From: Paenibacillus sp. FSL R5-0766
Lineage (GTDB): Bacteria; Bacillota; Bacilli; Paenibacillales; Paenibacillaceae
Direction: 5' to 3'
DNA length: 64,000 bases
NCBI RefSeq assembly: GCF_037971845.1
Contig: NZ_CP150227.1
Span: forward strand, 4,836,001-4,900,000
The notes under the pieces were generated by a model. That model worked only from the letters and a program-made list of their open reading frames with translations, had not been told where the DNA came from and did no database searches. The position numbers were made by a program, and so were the translations under genes. Positions 10,330 through 18,823 of this stretch are shown here, piece by piece. How positions within the stretch are numbered: the first letter of the stretch is position 1; each line of letters begins with the position of its first letter.

Positions 10330-10743
10330 TTATTTTTTGGCAGAATTCAGATCAGAAGGCCCAAAAGCCCAAGGTAACAGTTCAGCAACGGTGGTCTCTT
10401 GCAGATCACCTTTCATGTTCCCCAAGATAACTTTCATATCCGGTTCACACAGTTCGTACATCACCTGACGACATACACCACATGGAGCAATCGGACCATC
10501 CGTGTCGCCCACAATGGCAATCGCTTTGAAGCTGCGAGGCTTCTGCCCACCTGCAATGGCACTGAACATCGCTGTACGCTCAGCACAGTTACCTGGTGTA
10601 TACGCAGCATTCTCAATATTACAACCATGATGCACATGACCTTCACTGTCAAGCAAAGCCGCGCCTACACCAAAATGGGAGTACGGCGTATACGCCTTCG
10701 TACGTGCCTTAATTGCTTCTTGCATTAACAAACCGTTGTCCAT
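10330..10743 (-). CDS. cdd: Cytidine deaminase
   Basis: A 137-residue homotetrameric-type cytidine deaminase of pyrimidine salvage (cytidine to uridine plus ammonia). The zinc site is visible: C53-A-E55, with the glutamate acting as proton shuttle, and P-C88-G-V-C91. Length matches B. subtilis Cdd (136). The ribosome site AGGGAGAG precedes the ATG. About 300 bases separate it from dgkA, an interval that contains a hairpin repeat (see 10842-10926), so unlike in B. subtilis it may be expressed separately. Confidence 0.97.
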   Translation of the reverse strand: MDNGLLMQEAIKARTKAYTPYSHFGVGAALLDSEGHVHHGCNIENAAYTPGNCAERTAMFSAIAGGQKPRSFKAIAIVGDTDGPIAPCGVCRQVMYELCEPDMKVILGNMKGDLQETTVAELLPWAFGPSDLNSAKK

Positions 10744-10841
10744 TAATATTCTCTCCCTTAGGGTGCAATATAAAGTTAGTACCTACGAATTAAGTTCAAC
10801 CAAAGCCAAATTCACACTAGTCACTCCGAGTCCAGAATAAC

Positions 10842-10926
10842 CCTTCGATCGCTGTTATCCCCAGATTTTTTGATTCACTTTTTCAATGTGAAAATCCGGG
10901 GATAAAGGCGAACGCTTTGCTTCTAC
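10842..10926 (-). repeat. Interspersed hairpin repeat, copy A
   Basis: One of four copies in the window. Outer arms TTATCCCCAGATTTT and AAAATCCGGGGATAA (10855-10905) pair over 15 positions with one mismatch; the inner stem is TTCAC/GTGAA. It is followed by a GCGAACGCTTTGC segment. Relative to the other copies the inner stem changes CCC/GGG to CAC/GTG, which keeps pairing. It lies about 100 bases 5' of cdd; the rest of the 300-base gap (10744-11042) shows only a perfect CACAAATTTGTG palindrome at 10993-11004. Confidence 0.8.
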
Positions 10927-11042
10927 AGGTTTATTTCTGTCCTCTTCGTATCGTGTGATGTCTACAAGTTCAACTTAAAAAAGGTCTAACTTCACAAATT
11001 TGTGTAGTATTAAAATCAAATCAAAACAAGGTTAAAACAAAA

Positions 11043-11414
11043 TCAGTACAAACCCAGCCAATTCATCACGGGCTTAATGAAAACGATACAACCGATGATG
11101 ACGGCGAATACCGCAGCCAGCAGAACTGCCCCGGCCGCGGTATCCTTTGCCGCTTTTGCCAGCGGATGGATATGGGGGTGTGCCAAGTCAACCGCTGCCT
11201 CTACAGCCGTGTTCATCAATTCAGTCACCAGGACCAAAAAGACAGCGGTCAGCACAAACATCCAATCCGTTCTTGAGATTCTGAAAAAAAAGCCGGCTAC
11301 ACACATCAAAATAGCCACTCCCGTGTGAACTCTCACATTACGCTGAGTCCGCAACCCATATGCGATTCCTTCCGCAGCATTGCGGAATACCAGACCCCAG
11401 GAGCGCCTTTTCAT
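11043..11414 (-). CDS. dgkA: Diacylglycerol kinase family protein (undecaprenol kinase)
   Basis: A 123-residue membrane protein with three predicted helices (about 33-50, 52-78 and 94-116) of the DgkA family. The conserved active-site pattern ELMNTAVE (65-72) and KAAKDTAAGAVL (88-99) is present. In B. subtilis the homologue at this position phosphorylates undecaprenol rather than diacylglycerol, feeding the lipid carrier of cell-wall synthesis; the same is inferred here. Its ATG overlaps the ybeY stop (TAATG), indicating coupled translation. Confidence 0.93.
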   Translation of the reverse strand: MKRRSWGLVFRNAAEGIAYGLRTQRNVRVHTGVAILMCVAGFFFRISRTDWMFVLTAVFLVLVTELMNTAVEAAVDLAHPHIHPLAKAAKDTAAGAVLLAAVFAVIIGCIVFIKPVMNWLGLY

Positions 11415-11911
11415 TATCGTGTCAACCCGGCCTGGGCCAATACCGCTTCTTGTTTGCCCATCATTTCAGCCTCACTTGCTTCATCCTGATGGTCGTATCC
11501 GAGCAGGTGCAAGAAACCATGGACAAACAGAAAACCAAGTTCACGTTCAAATGAGTGTCCATACTCTTCACTTTGCAGGATGGTCCGTGGTACGGAAATG
11601 ATGATGTCTCCAAGAACATCCGGCATTTCTTCCATTTCTTCATCTTCGTCCAGCTCATAGATAATATCGAGCTCTTCATCCACCGTTTCGTTCATCGCAA
11701 AAGACAGTACATCCGTAGGACGATCAATGCCGCGATAATCACGGTTCAACTCATGGATCTGCTCATCGTTCACAAAAGTCAGAGCCACTTCTCCGTCTGC
11801 AACACCTTCCGCTTCTCCGGCGAGATTCAGCAACTGTTCCAGCATTGCAATCATTGGTTCTGTAATTTCTTTATCCTGTTGTTCATTATTCCATGCCAGA
11901 TTAAGACTCAT
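11414..11911 (-). CDS. ybeY: Endoribonuclease YbeY (16S rRNA 3' maturation)
   Basis: A 165-residue zinc-dependent RNase involved in 16S rRNA 3'-end processing and ribosome quality control. The metal motif HGFLHLLGYDH (H131, H135, H141) is intact. An acidic insert (DEELDIIYELDEDEEMEEMP, residues 78-97) is visible in the middle, a feature shared by several Bacillales homologues. It follows pgpH after a 181-base repeat element and overlaps dgkA. Confidence 0.96.
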   Translation of the reverse strand: MSLNLAWNNEQQDKEITEPMIAMLEQLLNLAGEAEGVADGEVALTFVNDEQIHELNRDYRGIDRPTDVLSFAMNETVDEELDIIYELDEDEEMEEMPDVLGDIIISVPRTILQSEEYGHSFERELGFLFVHGFLHLLGYDHQDEASEAEMMGKQEAVLAQAGLTR

Positions 11912-11939
11912 TCCTTCATAACTCCTGTCTACTCATATT

Positions 11940-12120
11940 AGAGGTTGTTCAAAAAGCCCGCTTTTGATTACGAGAGATGCCTAGGGGCATCATCAGCATC
12001 GAATATGGAATTCAGCCGAAATGTCCGTTGCTCACGTAGTTTTCCCTACACTCCGCTACTCCATTTCTAGCTTCATCCCATCTTCTCGGTACTGAAAACC
12101 GACCTTTTTGAACACGAACT
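11940..12120. mobile_element. MITE-like element with terminal inverted repeats
   Basis: The gap between pgpH and ybeY is almost filled by one 181-base unit. Its ends form an imperfect terminal inverted repeat of about 26 bases (left AGAGGTTGTTCAAAAAGC..., right complement AGTTCGTGTTCAAAAAGG...). It has no coding capacity. A related end is found inverted at 25391-25434, showing that it is dispersed. No target duplication was confidently identified. Confidence 0.65.
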
Positions 12121-12129
12121 ATCATTAAA

Positions 12130-14379
12130 TTAGCCCGCTTCGGGTGAGGTCGGCTTTGGTTTCTTAATCTCCTCCGGATATTCTATCCTGGAGTGGAAGA
12201 TACCCATCACCGTTTCCTTCAATGTTCTGGCGACGATATCCAGTTCACGCATCGTAAGGTCACAATCATTGAATTGATGATCGTCCAATCGTCCTTTAAT
12301 AATCTTCTCAATCATGGACTCCACTTGCTCCACTGTCGGTTTGCGCAAAGATCTCACAGCAGCCTCCACACTATCGGCAATGCCAACAATAGCCGATTCC
12401 TTGGACTGAGCCTTCGGCCCAGGGTAACGGAAATCTTCTTCCGTGAAATCAGGCTCAACACCCGCTTCTTCAGCCTGGCGCAGTGCTTTGTGATAGAAAT
12501 AGTGGAGAAATGTCGTGCCGTGATGCTGTTCCGCTATATCCCGAATAGGTCTCGGCAGCTTGTAATCCTTCTGCATTTCCACCCCATCGCGCGCATGGGC
12601 AACGATAATGGATTTGCTCAGTTTCGGATCAATTGAATCATGCGGATTCTCCATATTGTTCTGATTCTCAATAAAATAGATGGGGCGTTTCGTCTTGCCA
12701 ATATCATGATAATACGAACCCACTCGGCAGAGCAATCCGTTAGCTCCTATGGCTTCTGCTGCTGCTTCGGACAGATTCCCTACCATAACACTGTGATGAT
12801 AGGTACCCGGTGTCTCCGTCAGCAGCTTGCGCAGAAGCGGATGGTTCGGATTAGACAGTTCTACCAGTTTGAGCGCTGACAAAATGCCAAATGAAGTTTC
12901 AAAAAATGGCATCAGCCCAATGACCAGTATGGCAGTTAGCACGCCACCAGCAAATGCAAACCCAACGCCATACAGTGTCGTGGTTCGATTCCAATCGCCC
13001 GAGTCAATCAAAGCCAAGGTGAAGACGGCTATGGACCCGAACAAACAGACCATAATAGCCCCTTTCAGGATCGTGGATCGCTGGCTAGCCTTATGTGTTG
13101 CGAAGATCGCAACAAATGAAACCAATACAGCGAAGAACCCTAATTCGAAGTCAAAAAGTTGACCCTGATGCGTATTCAAAATAATGCTGGATAACATACC
13201 GATCAATATCGAACATACAAAGGCAAGCGACGTATCCAGCAATAAGGCAATTAACATCGCCCCTACCGCAACAGGTGCAAGGAAGCCCACATAAGACCTC
13301 TCATTGGTTTGGATAATCGCTGTCACATGCATAACCACAATCGTAATAATAAAAATGAGAACAAGCATCAACAGCTGCGCATTATTATATTTGAAATGCG
13401 TTCCGCTGCATTGCTGAATATACATCAGAATTGCTGCTGACAACAGGCAGGCAAACATAAGCAGACCAAGCTGTGGCCAGTAGTTCACTTCATTTTTCAG
13501 CAAATCATTCTCATCCAGCAAAGTATACATCTCCGGGGTGATCATCTCACCCTTGGCCACTAATGTGTCCCCTTGCTTGATAAAGACAGTTTGCGTGTTC
13601 TCACGCGCCTGAACTTTGGCTTCCTTGGTTCCCTCTTCATCGTAGAAGCGGTTAGCGGTCACCACGAGGCGAGCAAGCTCTTGCACGACCTCACGTTGCG
13701 TACGCTTACCAAGAGAGCTGACACTCACCATCTCGGCAACTTTGGCACGGGCAGTGGTTGCATCGCTGATCTGATCCGTCATTAACCGGGCAACAATATC
13801 CCTCGCAACTGGTTTCATCTCCTGGATATCATCCGATGTCAGACGTGAGATTTTGATGTAGGTTTCTTCGGGAATACGGTAGCTTTGCTCCTGTATCACA
13901 TTTCTGATCTCTTCCAAAAGAGTCTCGGAGTATGTACCGGCTTTCCGATTATTATTGATATAGTTGGTCACAAAATCCTTCTGGCGCTGCGGAATTTCAT
14001 CCCGATAAATATCAATCTTGTCCTGACTTGATATCTGATCATCCTGATTTAATCGATCTACACGGTCAAGCAGGGTAGTCATCAAATTTTCGTTTCGCAA
14101 CTGGACAATCTGAAATATCGGCTGTACCCGTTCGGCAGCTTCTTCCTGTGCTTTGAGTGTGGCCTTGTTATTCGGAATCTGCATAGGCGCAGCAATGTCC
14201 ACTTCACTCCGTGTCCCTTCCTGAATATCATACCGCTCAGGGAGCAGCTTGGAAGCCAGACTCACGTAGAAAAGAATCACCAGAAACAAAAACAGAAGAT
14301 AGCGTGCCCACACGCTATACTTCCATCCTGTAGCCTTATTCTGAAAAGATTTGCCTTTTGACGGTTCCTTCGAGGTCAC
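12130..14379 (-). CDS. pgpH: Cyclic-di-AMP phosphodiesterase PgpH (7TM-HD)
   Basis: A 749-residue membrane protein: an N-terminal helix, a large extracellular 7TM-HDED domain, a block of seven membrane helices, and a cytoplasmic HD domain with TPGTYHHSVMVGNL and YYHDIGKTKRP metal-binding motifs. Family members hydrolyse the second messenger c-di-AMP. The frame is open to 14493 inside phoH, but GTG 14379 has AAAGGGA nine bases upstream and lies just after the phoH stop, so it is the likely start. B. subtilis PgpH (YqfF) has 711 residues. Confidence 0.95.
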   Translation of the reverse strand: MTSKEPSKGKSFQNKATGWKYSVWARYLLFLFLVILFYVSLASKLLPERYDIQEGTRSEVDIAAPMQIPNNKATLKAQEEAAERVQPIFQIVQLRNENLMTTLLDRVDRLNQDDQISSQDKIDIYRDEIPQRQKDFVTNYINNNRKAGTYSETLLEEIRNVIQEQSYRIPEETYIKISRLTSDDIQEMKPVARDIVARLMTDQISDATTARAKVAEMVSVSSLGKRTQREVVQELARLVVTANRFYDEEGTKEAKVQARENTQTVFIKQGDTLVAKGEMITPEMYTLLDENDLLKNEVNYWPQLGLLMFACLLSAAILMYIQQCSGTHFKYNNAQLLMLVLIFIITIVVMHVTAIIQTNERSYVGFLAPVAVGAMLIALLLDTSLAFVCSILIGMLSSIILNTHQGQLFDFELGFFAVLVSFVAIFATHKASQRSTILKGAIMVCLFGSIAVFTLALIDSGDWNRTTTLYGVGFAFAGGVLTAILVIGLMPFFETSFGILSALKLVELSNPNHPLLRKLLTETPGTYHHSVMVGNLSEAAAEAIGANGLLCRVGSYYHDIGKTKRPIYFIENQNNMENPHDSIDPKLSKSIIVAHARDGVEMQKDYKLPRPIRDIAEQHHGTTFLHYFYHKALRQAEEAGVEPDFTEEDFRYPGPKAQSKESAIVGIADSVEAAVRSLRKPTVEQVESMIEKIIKGRLDDHQFNDCDLTMRELDIVARTLKETVMGIFHSRIEYPEEIKKPKPTSPEAG

Positions 14380-14395
14380 TTTAGACAATCCCTTT

Positions 14396-15367
14396 CTATG
14401 CTTGATTTTCTGCGGCGTGGTTGTAAGCCACGATAATTTTCTGGACGAGAGAATGCCGTACAACATCTTGCTCGGCAAAATAGACAAATCCAATCTCGTT
14501 AACTTCGTTTAAGATCGTATTCGCTTCCACAAGCCCGGATTTCTTACCACGCGGTAAATCAATCTGTGTCACGTCCCCGGTGATGACCATTTTGGAGCCA
14601 AAACCAAGACGGGTCAGGAACATCTTCATCTGTTCCGGTGTTGTATTCTGTGCTTCATCAAGAATGATGAAGGAGTCATCCAGCGTACGCCCCCGCATAT
14701 AGGCGAGTGGTGCGATTTCGATTAAGCCACGCTCCAGTGCCTTAGCGGTCTGTTCTTGTCCCATAACGTCATACAGGGCATCGTACAGCGGTCTCAGATA
14801 CGGGTCTACCTTTTCCTGAAGATCACCTGGCAAAAATCCAAGACTCTCTCCCGCTTCAACAGCAGGCCGTGTGAGTACAATGCGTTTGACGCTGCCTTCT
14901 TTAATTGCGGCAACAGCCAGTACAACAGCAAGGTAGGTTTTACCCGTACCGGCAGGACCAATGCCAAATACAATATCACGTTTTTTAATTGTAGTTACAT
15001 AGTGCTTCTGTCCGATGGTTTTAACACGGATTGGTTTACCTCGGTATGTCGTCGTAATCTCGCCTTTGAACAGGTCCAATAGTTGGTCTGCCCGCATATC
15101 CTTGGCAAGTTCAATCGCATACTTCACATCTCTCTCGGTTAACACATATCCATTGCGTATCAATTGCAGTAACACATCAAATAATTGTTCAAGCGATTCC
15201 ACCTGCTGTGCGTTGCCAAAAATCACAATCTCCGCTTCACGGGATGCAATCTGGGCGGGAATCTCGGATTCAATCAGTTTAAGAAAAGTATCTTGGGGTC
15301 CAAAAAGAGATTGGCCCTCTCCCGCACTCTGGAGGGAGATTTGTATGCTGCGTGTTTGCTCTGACAA
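14396..15367 (-). CDS. phoH: PhoH family ATPase
   Basis: A 323-residue PhoH-like protein with Walker A GPAGTGKT (137-144) and Walker B IILDEAQN near residue 234, preceded by a KH-like N-terminal region. The precise role is unclear; family members are NTPases associated with RNA metabolism, often next to ybeY, as here. It starts 6 bases after yqfD and ends 16 bases before the pgpH start, so yqfC-yqfD-phoH-pgpH form one tight operon. Confidence 0.96.
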   Translation of the reverse strand: MSEQTRSIQISLQSAGEGQSLFGPQDTFLKLIESEIPAQIASREAEIVIFGNAQQVESLEQLFDVLLQLIRNGYVLTERDVKYAIELAKDMRADQLLDLFKGEITTTYRGKPIRVKTIGQKHYVTTIKKRDIVFGIGPAGTGKTYLAVVLAVAAIKEGSVKRIVLTRPAVEAGESLGFLPGDLQEKVDPYLRPLYDALYDVMGQEQTAKALERGLIEIAPLAYMRGRTLDDSFIILDEAQNTTPEQMKMFLTRLGFGSKMVITGDVTQIDLPRGKKSGLVEANTILNEVNEIGFVYFAEQDVVRHSLVQKIIVAYNHAAENQA

Positions 15368-15373
15368 ATATCC

Positions 15374-16567
15374 TCATTCTCCTTGACTATGGACTAGCGG
15401 AAGTTCTTCCGCAATGCTTTCTTCTACTTCAAATAAGACTTTCATATAAACTTTACCATTCTCTTTCTTCTCATGCAAAATTTTTTCACTTATAATTTTT
15501 GTTCCTTTGCCGTTTTTGGCGATAATATCGTTCCTTGCTCCTTCCAATCCTTTTGTTCTGGCCCATTCTATCGTCTGTTGCTGCTCGTGCTCTCGAGTCT
15601 CCAGATCTTTCTCTGTCAGCCAACCCATGGGAAGTGTAAAGGATCGCCACGTCAATGGTTTATGGTTACTCTCGGTATCAAATGAACTGAACGGTGTACT
15701 TCCGTACCCCCACAGTTGGATTGCCCATTTCCCCAGCACCATGTAAAAACGTTCTTTGCTCTCACCTGTCATTGTATTATGTTTTTGCACCAGTGGAACC
15801 TCTACCTGATACTCACGCCATACCAGACCACGAACTTCGCCTTTGGCAACGATGGTTTTGGTGTTCTCCTCATCCCCGAGAATCCCCGAGATCAATACCT
15901 GACCCTTTTTGACACGCATGTCCTTCTGAACAACAGGGCGTCCCTGCTCCGCATAGATTTGAGTGACAACAGCATCTGACTTGCTGATCAGATGTCTGGG
16001 ATTCAGCAATGGTTCGCGCTTTGGTTGGGCCGATTCTACGACCTGAATGGTGATGGTTGTCCCCTCTTTGCTCACGCCAATCCAGGTTACATCCGGAAGA
16101 GCGAGTGCAAGCTGCCTGGAGAGCTTGTCTTGGCTTTGCAAGCGGAACCCCCATTGGAAAGGGTATATACCCTCTTTCTTCGCTGCTGCAAGCACCTCGT
16201 CGGTGGGAATGGTGACGTTACCCTTGACCTCCACACTCCATACCATGGACGACAACGCAAACAAAGCTGCCACAAAAAACAGCATCCCCCCAAGAAAGAA
16301 CTTCCTCCGCAATAATCGGGCCGCAAAAAAAGGGAAACCGCTGCGATGGGTTACTTTCACCCTGCAGCCTGTCCGTTTCAACACAGGACGCAACCTGAAA
16401 AAATGCGGCAGCAGAATGTTCATCTCTGCCACGCGTCCATCGTGAGCACGCAGGTTCCACACTTCCAGTCCCTGCTCTGCCACCGTGTTGATTAATGTTT
16501 CAATGTCTCCCCCAGTGACCGTGATTCGGACTGCTCCCCGCAGTTTATACAGACTGGGCTGCTTCAT
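15374..16567 (-). CDS. yqfD: Sporulation protein YqfD
   Basis: A 397-residue protein of the YqfD family required for efficient sporulation in B. subtilis, where it belongs to the mother-cell (SigE) set. A single membrane helix lies at about residues 91-112 (GGMLFFVAALFALSSMVW); the rest is predicted to be outside the cytoplasm, containing a POTRA/FtsQ-like segment after the helix (VKGNVTIPTDEVLAAAKKEG). Its ATG overlaps the yqfC stop by 4 bases, so the two are coupled. Confidence 0.93.
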   Translation of the reverse strand: MKQPSLYKLRGAVRITVTGGDIETLINTVAEQGLEVWNLRAHDGRVAEMNILLPHFFRLRPVLKRTGCRVKVTHRSGFPFFAARLLRRKFFLGGMLFFVAALFALSSMVWSVEVKGNVTIPTDEVLAAAKKEGIYPFQWGFRLQSQDKLSRQLALALPDVTWIGVSKEGTTITIQVVESAQPKREPLLNPRHLISKSDAVVTQIYAEQGRPVVQKDMRVKKGQVLISGILGDEENTKTIVAKGEVRGLVWREYQVEVPLVQKHNTMTGESKERFYMVLGKWAIQLWGYGSTPFSSFDTESNHKPLTWRSFTLPMGWLTEKDLETREHEQQQTIEWARTKGLEGARNDIIAKNGKGTKIISEKILHEKKENGKVYMKVLFEVEESIAEELPLVHSQGE

Positions 16568-16857
16568 CCGTTCCCCTCCACTCCATTCATATGAATATCC
16601 AGAATCGTTCCTTCAACAGCTACTTCATCCGGCAAAATGTTACGTATCACCAAGGCAGTTCCTTTGATCTCCAACTGGCCTTGGGAAAGAGCCAACACGA
16701 TACGATCCGGGGTGAAATGGATGACACCGCGATGATTCTCTATATACAGTTGCTTACTGCCAATCAGGGTTAACCGTGGCATATCATAAAGCACATCCTG
16801 CGGCAGATCCAACACTTCACTGGTCCATCTGCGCAGCTTGCGGCTGATCCGGGTCAT
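16564..16857 (-). CDS. yqfC: Sporulation protein YqfC
   Basis: A 97-residue YqfC/YabP-like protein. The characteristic core is visible (PRLTLIGSKQLYIENHRGVI followed by IVLALSQGQLEIKGTAL). In B. subtilis YqfC is made under SigE control in the mother cell together with YqfD; the molecular role is unknown. It heads the yqfC-yqfD-phoH-pgpH operon, separated from the previous gene by a strong terminator. Confidence 0.92.
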   Translation of the reverse strand: MTRISRKLRRWTSEVLDLPQDVLYDMPRLTLIGSKQLYIENHRGVIHFTPDRIVLALSQGQLEIKGTALVIRNILPDEVAVEGTILDIHMNGVEGNG

Positions 16858-16969
16858 TCGAAGGTCTTCCCCCTTCCTCTACAGTTCAACTTATGCGCAG
16901 ATTCATGAATTTATGAAAATTCCGGAGCGTGTTAGGGACGAATGTTGAGAAAAAAGTAAGGAACACAGA

Positions 16970-17014
16970 AAAAGCCGTCTCAGGCGGCTTTCTGCGCACC
17001 AGAGACGGCTCTAT
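16970..17014 (-). terminator. Terminator of the yqeZ-floA operon
   Basis: Minus-strand stem AGCCGTCTC/GAGACGGCT (arms 17002-17010 and 16973-16981) with an inner GCCGCC segment, followed by TTTTTCTGTG. It closes the floA-containing transcript before yqfC. Confidence 0.85.
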
Positions 17015-17038
17015 TTTCTGTTCATTATGAAGACTTGT

Positions 17039-17638
17039 TTACAGTTTCCCTCTTGTACCAAACGGCTGTTTGGAACGAGGAGGACCCAGTACTTCTGCCC
17101 ACAACACACCTGTACGAATATCGGCAGGGCGAAGCGGAGATGCTCCCGATTCATCGGTGTTGGGTATATCCCAACTGGAATCAGACACAACAGGTTTATT
17201 TGCAGAAGAGAAGCGATTTAATCTCTCTTGAATCAAACGCTCCTGTCGTTCCACTTCTTTCATTTGTTGCTCAAGCGAGCTTTCCATGTTGCTCAAAGAG
17301 TTCTCACTTTTGTAGTCACTTGCGGACGGAGAAGAAGGAGCAGGCTCCGAATATGGCTGACCATACTGATTCTCATATTGTTCATCTTCGTACCGATCGT
17401 CATACTGTTCATCATAACGGGGATCTGTATGTCCGGAAGACTGCTGCGGAGATGAATTGTCTCTTGAGCGTTCTTCCCGGTCTGAATCACCGCCGCCTCC
17501 AAACGTAGGCATCCCGCTGGCAGGACGCTTTTTGTTTGGATCAGCCGATTTGGCAGCTTTCCCCAAAAATGAGAAGAGCGCAAAACCGACAACAGCCACA
17601 ATGTACAAGTTATCAAAAATCCATTCGAATAGGCCCAT
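17039..17638 (-). CDS. Small membrane-anchored coiled-coil protein (yqfB position), unknown function
   Basis: A 199-residue protein not recognised as a named family. One N-terminal membrane helix (about residues 5-25, LFEWIFDNLYIVAVVGFALF) is followed by a low-complexity hydrophilic linker rich in D, E, Q, Y, S and P (about 45-115), a short charged helix likely to form a coiled coil (SLEQQMKEVERQERLIQERL) and a C-terminal segment. It is the third gene of the yqeZ-floA operon, the place occupied by yqfB in B. subtilis, and ends at the operon terminator. By position it may act with flotillin at the membrane; that is inference. ATG 17638 is preferred over GTG 17644 because of ribosome-site spacing. 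Confidence 0.75.
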   Translation of the reverse strand: MGLFEWIFDNLYIVAVVGFALFSFLGKAAKSADPNKKRPASGMPTFGGGGDSDREERSRDNSSPQQSSGHTDPRYDEQYDDRYEDEQYENQYGQPYSEPAPSSPSASDYKSENSLSNMESSLEQQMKEVERQERLIQERLNRFSSANKPVVSDSSWDIPNTDESGASPLRPADIRTGVLWAEVLGPPRSKQPFGTRGKL

Positions 17639-17651
17639 ATGCACTCACCGC

Positions 17652-18662
17652 CTATCTTCCGTTTTTGGAATCACCCTGATCGTTGGAATTCGAACCTTCA
17701 ACAGGTTTCCCCAGTGTATTACGCATTTGAGTATCTGCTTCAATATTTTTGAGATTCATGTAGTCCATCACACCAATTTTCCCACTACGCAAAGCCTCTG
17801 CCATTGCAAGTGGTACTGCCGATTCAGACTCAACAACGCGCGCTCTCATCTCTACAACGCGTGCTTTCATCTCTTGCTCTTGTGCTACAGCCATCGCACG
17901 ACGTTCTTCCGCTTTGGCTTGAGCAATTCGCTTGTCAGCTTCCGCCTGCTCAGTTTGCAAGAAAGCACCAATATTTTTACCGATATCCACGTCCGCAATA
18001 TCAATGGACAGGATCTCAAAGGCAGTTCCAGAATCCAAACCTTTGGACAAAACTGTACGAGAGATCAGATCCGGATTTTCCAAAACCACTTTATGCGTTT
18101 CTGCTGAACCGTTGGTACTTACGATCCCTTCACCGACACGGGCAATGATTGTTTCTTCACCAGCACCACCGACGAGTCGATCGATATTCGCACGAACTGT
18201 AATTCTTGCTCGAACATTGACTTCGATACCATCTTTTGCCACCGCAGATACAACAGGCGTTTCAATAACACGCGGGTTAACACTCATTTGAACCGCCTGC
18301 AATACGTCACGACCAGCAAGGTCAATCGCAGCAGCACGTTCAAATTCGAGTGGAATGTTTGCACGCTGGGCAGCGATCAGAGCGTTAACCACACGGTCAA
18401 CGTTACCACCAGCCAGGAAGTGACTTTCCAGTTGATTCATCGACAATTGAATGCCTGCTTTAGTGGCTTTGATCATCGGATTTACGATTCGGCTAGGTGT
18501 TACACGTCTGAGTCTCATCGCAACCAGTGTAATAATACTAACACGCACACCGGATGCAATTGCCGAGATCCAGAGCATGACCGGGAAAAAGCTGAAGAAT
18601 ACGCTCAATACGATGATGGCTACTACCGCAATGAGCAAAACCGTAATCATAGTTGGTTCCAT
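17652..18662 (-). CDS. floA: Flotillin-like protein FloA
   Basis: A 336-residue bacterial flotillin (YqfA). A hydrophobic N-terminal membrane segment (about residues 5-38) is followed by an SPFH/Band 7 domain and a C-terminal helical region with repeated EA/AE dipeptides ([20 protein letters not shown]) that supports oligomerisation. Flotillins organise membrane microdomains and influence membrane fluidity and cell-wall synthesis. It lies between yqeZ (NfeD type) and the small coiled-coil gene; flotillin and NfeD genes are paired throughout bacteria. Confidence 0.97.
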   Translation of the reverse strand: MEPTMITVLLIAVVAIIVLSVFFSFFPVMLWISAIASGVRVSIITLVAMRLRRVTPSRIVNPMIKATKAGIQLSMNQLESHFLAGGNVDRVVNALIAAQRANIPLEFERAAAIDLAGRDVLQAVQMSVNPRVIETPVVSAVAKDGIEVNVRARITVRANIDRLVGGAGEETIIARVGEGIVSTNGSAETHKVVLENPDLISRTVLSKGLDSGTAFEILSIDIADVDIGKNIGAFLQTEQAEADKRIAQAKAEERRAMAVAQEQEMKARVVEMRARVVESESAVPLAMAEALRSGKIGVMDYMNLKNIEADTQMRNTLGKPVEGSNSNDQGDSKNGR

Positions 18663-18823
18663 TGTTTAATTTCCTCCATTTGCAATTTGATTTTGATAAA
18701 AACACTTGAGAAGACATTCATGAGTCCGCTACTAAATTAAAGAATGCACCACCTCGCTGGCAGCTTCAGCTACGTGGTTATGTACATTGCCGAAGCGTTA
18801 ATCCGCTTCGACAACAGAGCAGG

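Noticed and set aside
9624..10430. 268-residue plus-strand frame opposite era
   Set aside because: Antisense shadow of era and cdd; rich in H, F, C and R with no recognisable motif.
10993..11004. Perfect palindrome CACAAATTTGTG between dgkA and cdd
   Set aside because: Too short to call an operator without a second copy or a known regulator; not followed by a T run, so not a terminator.
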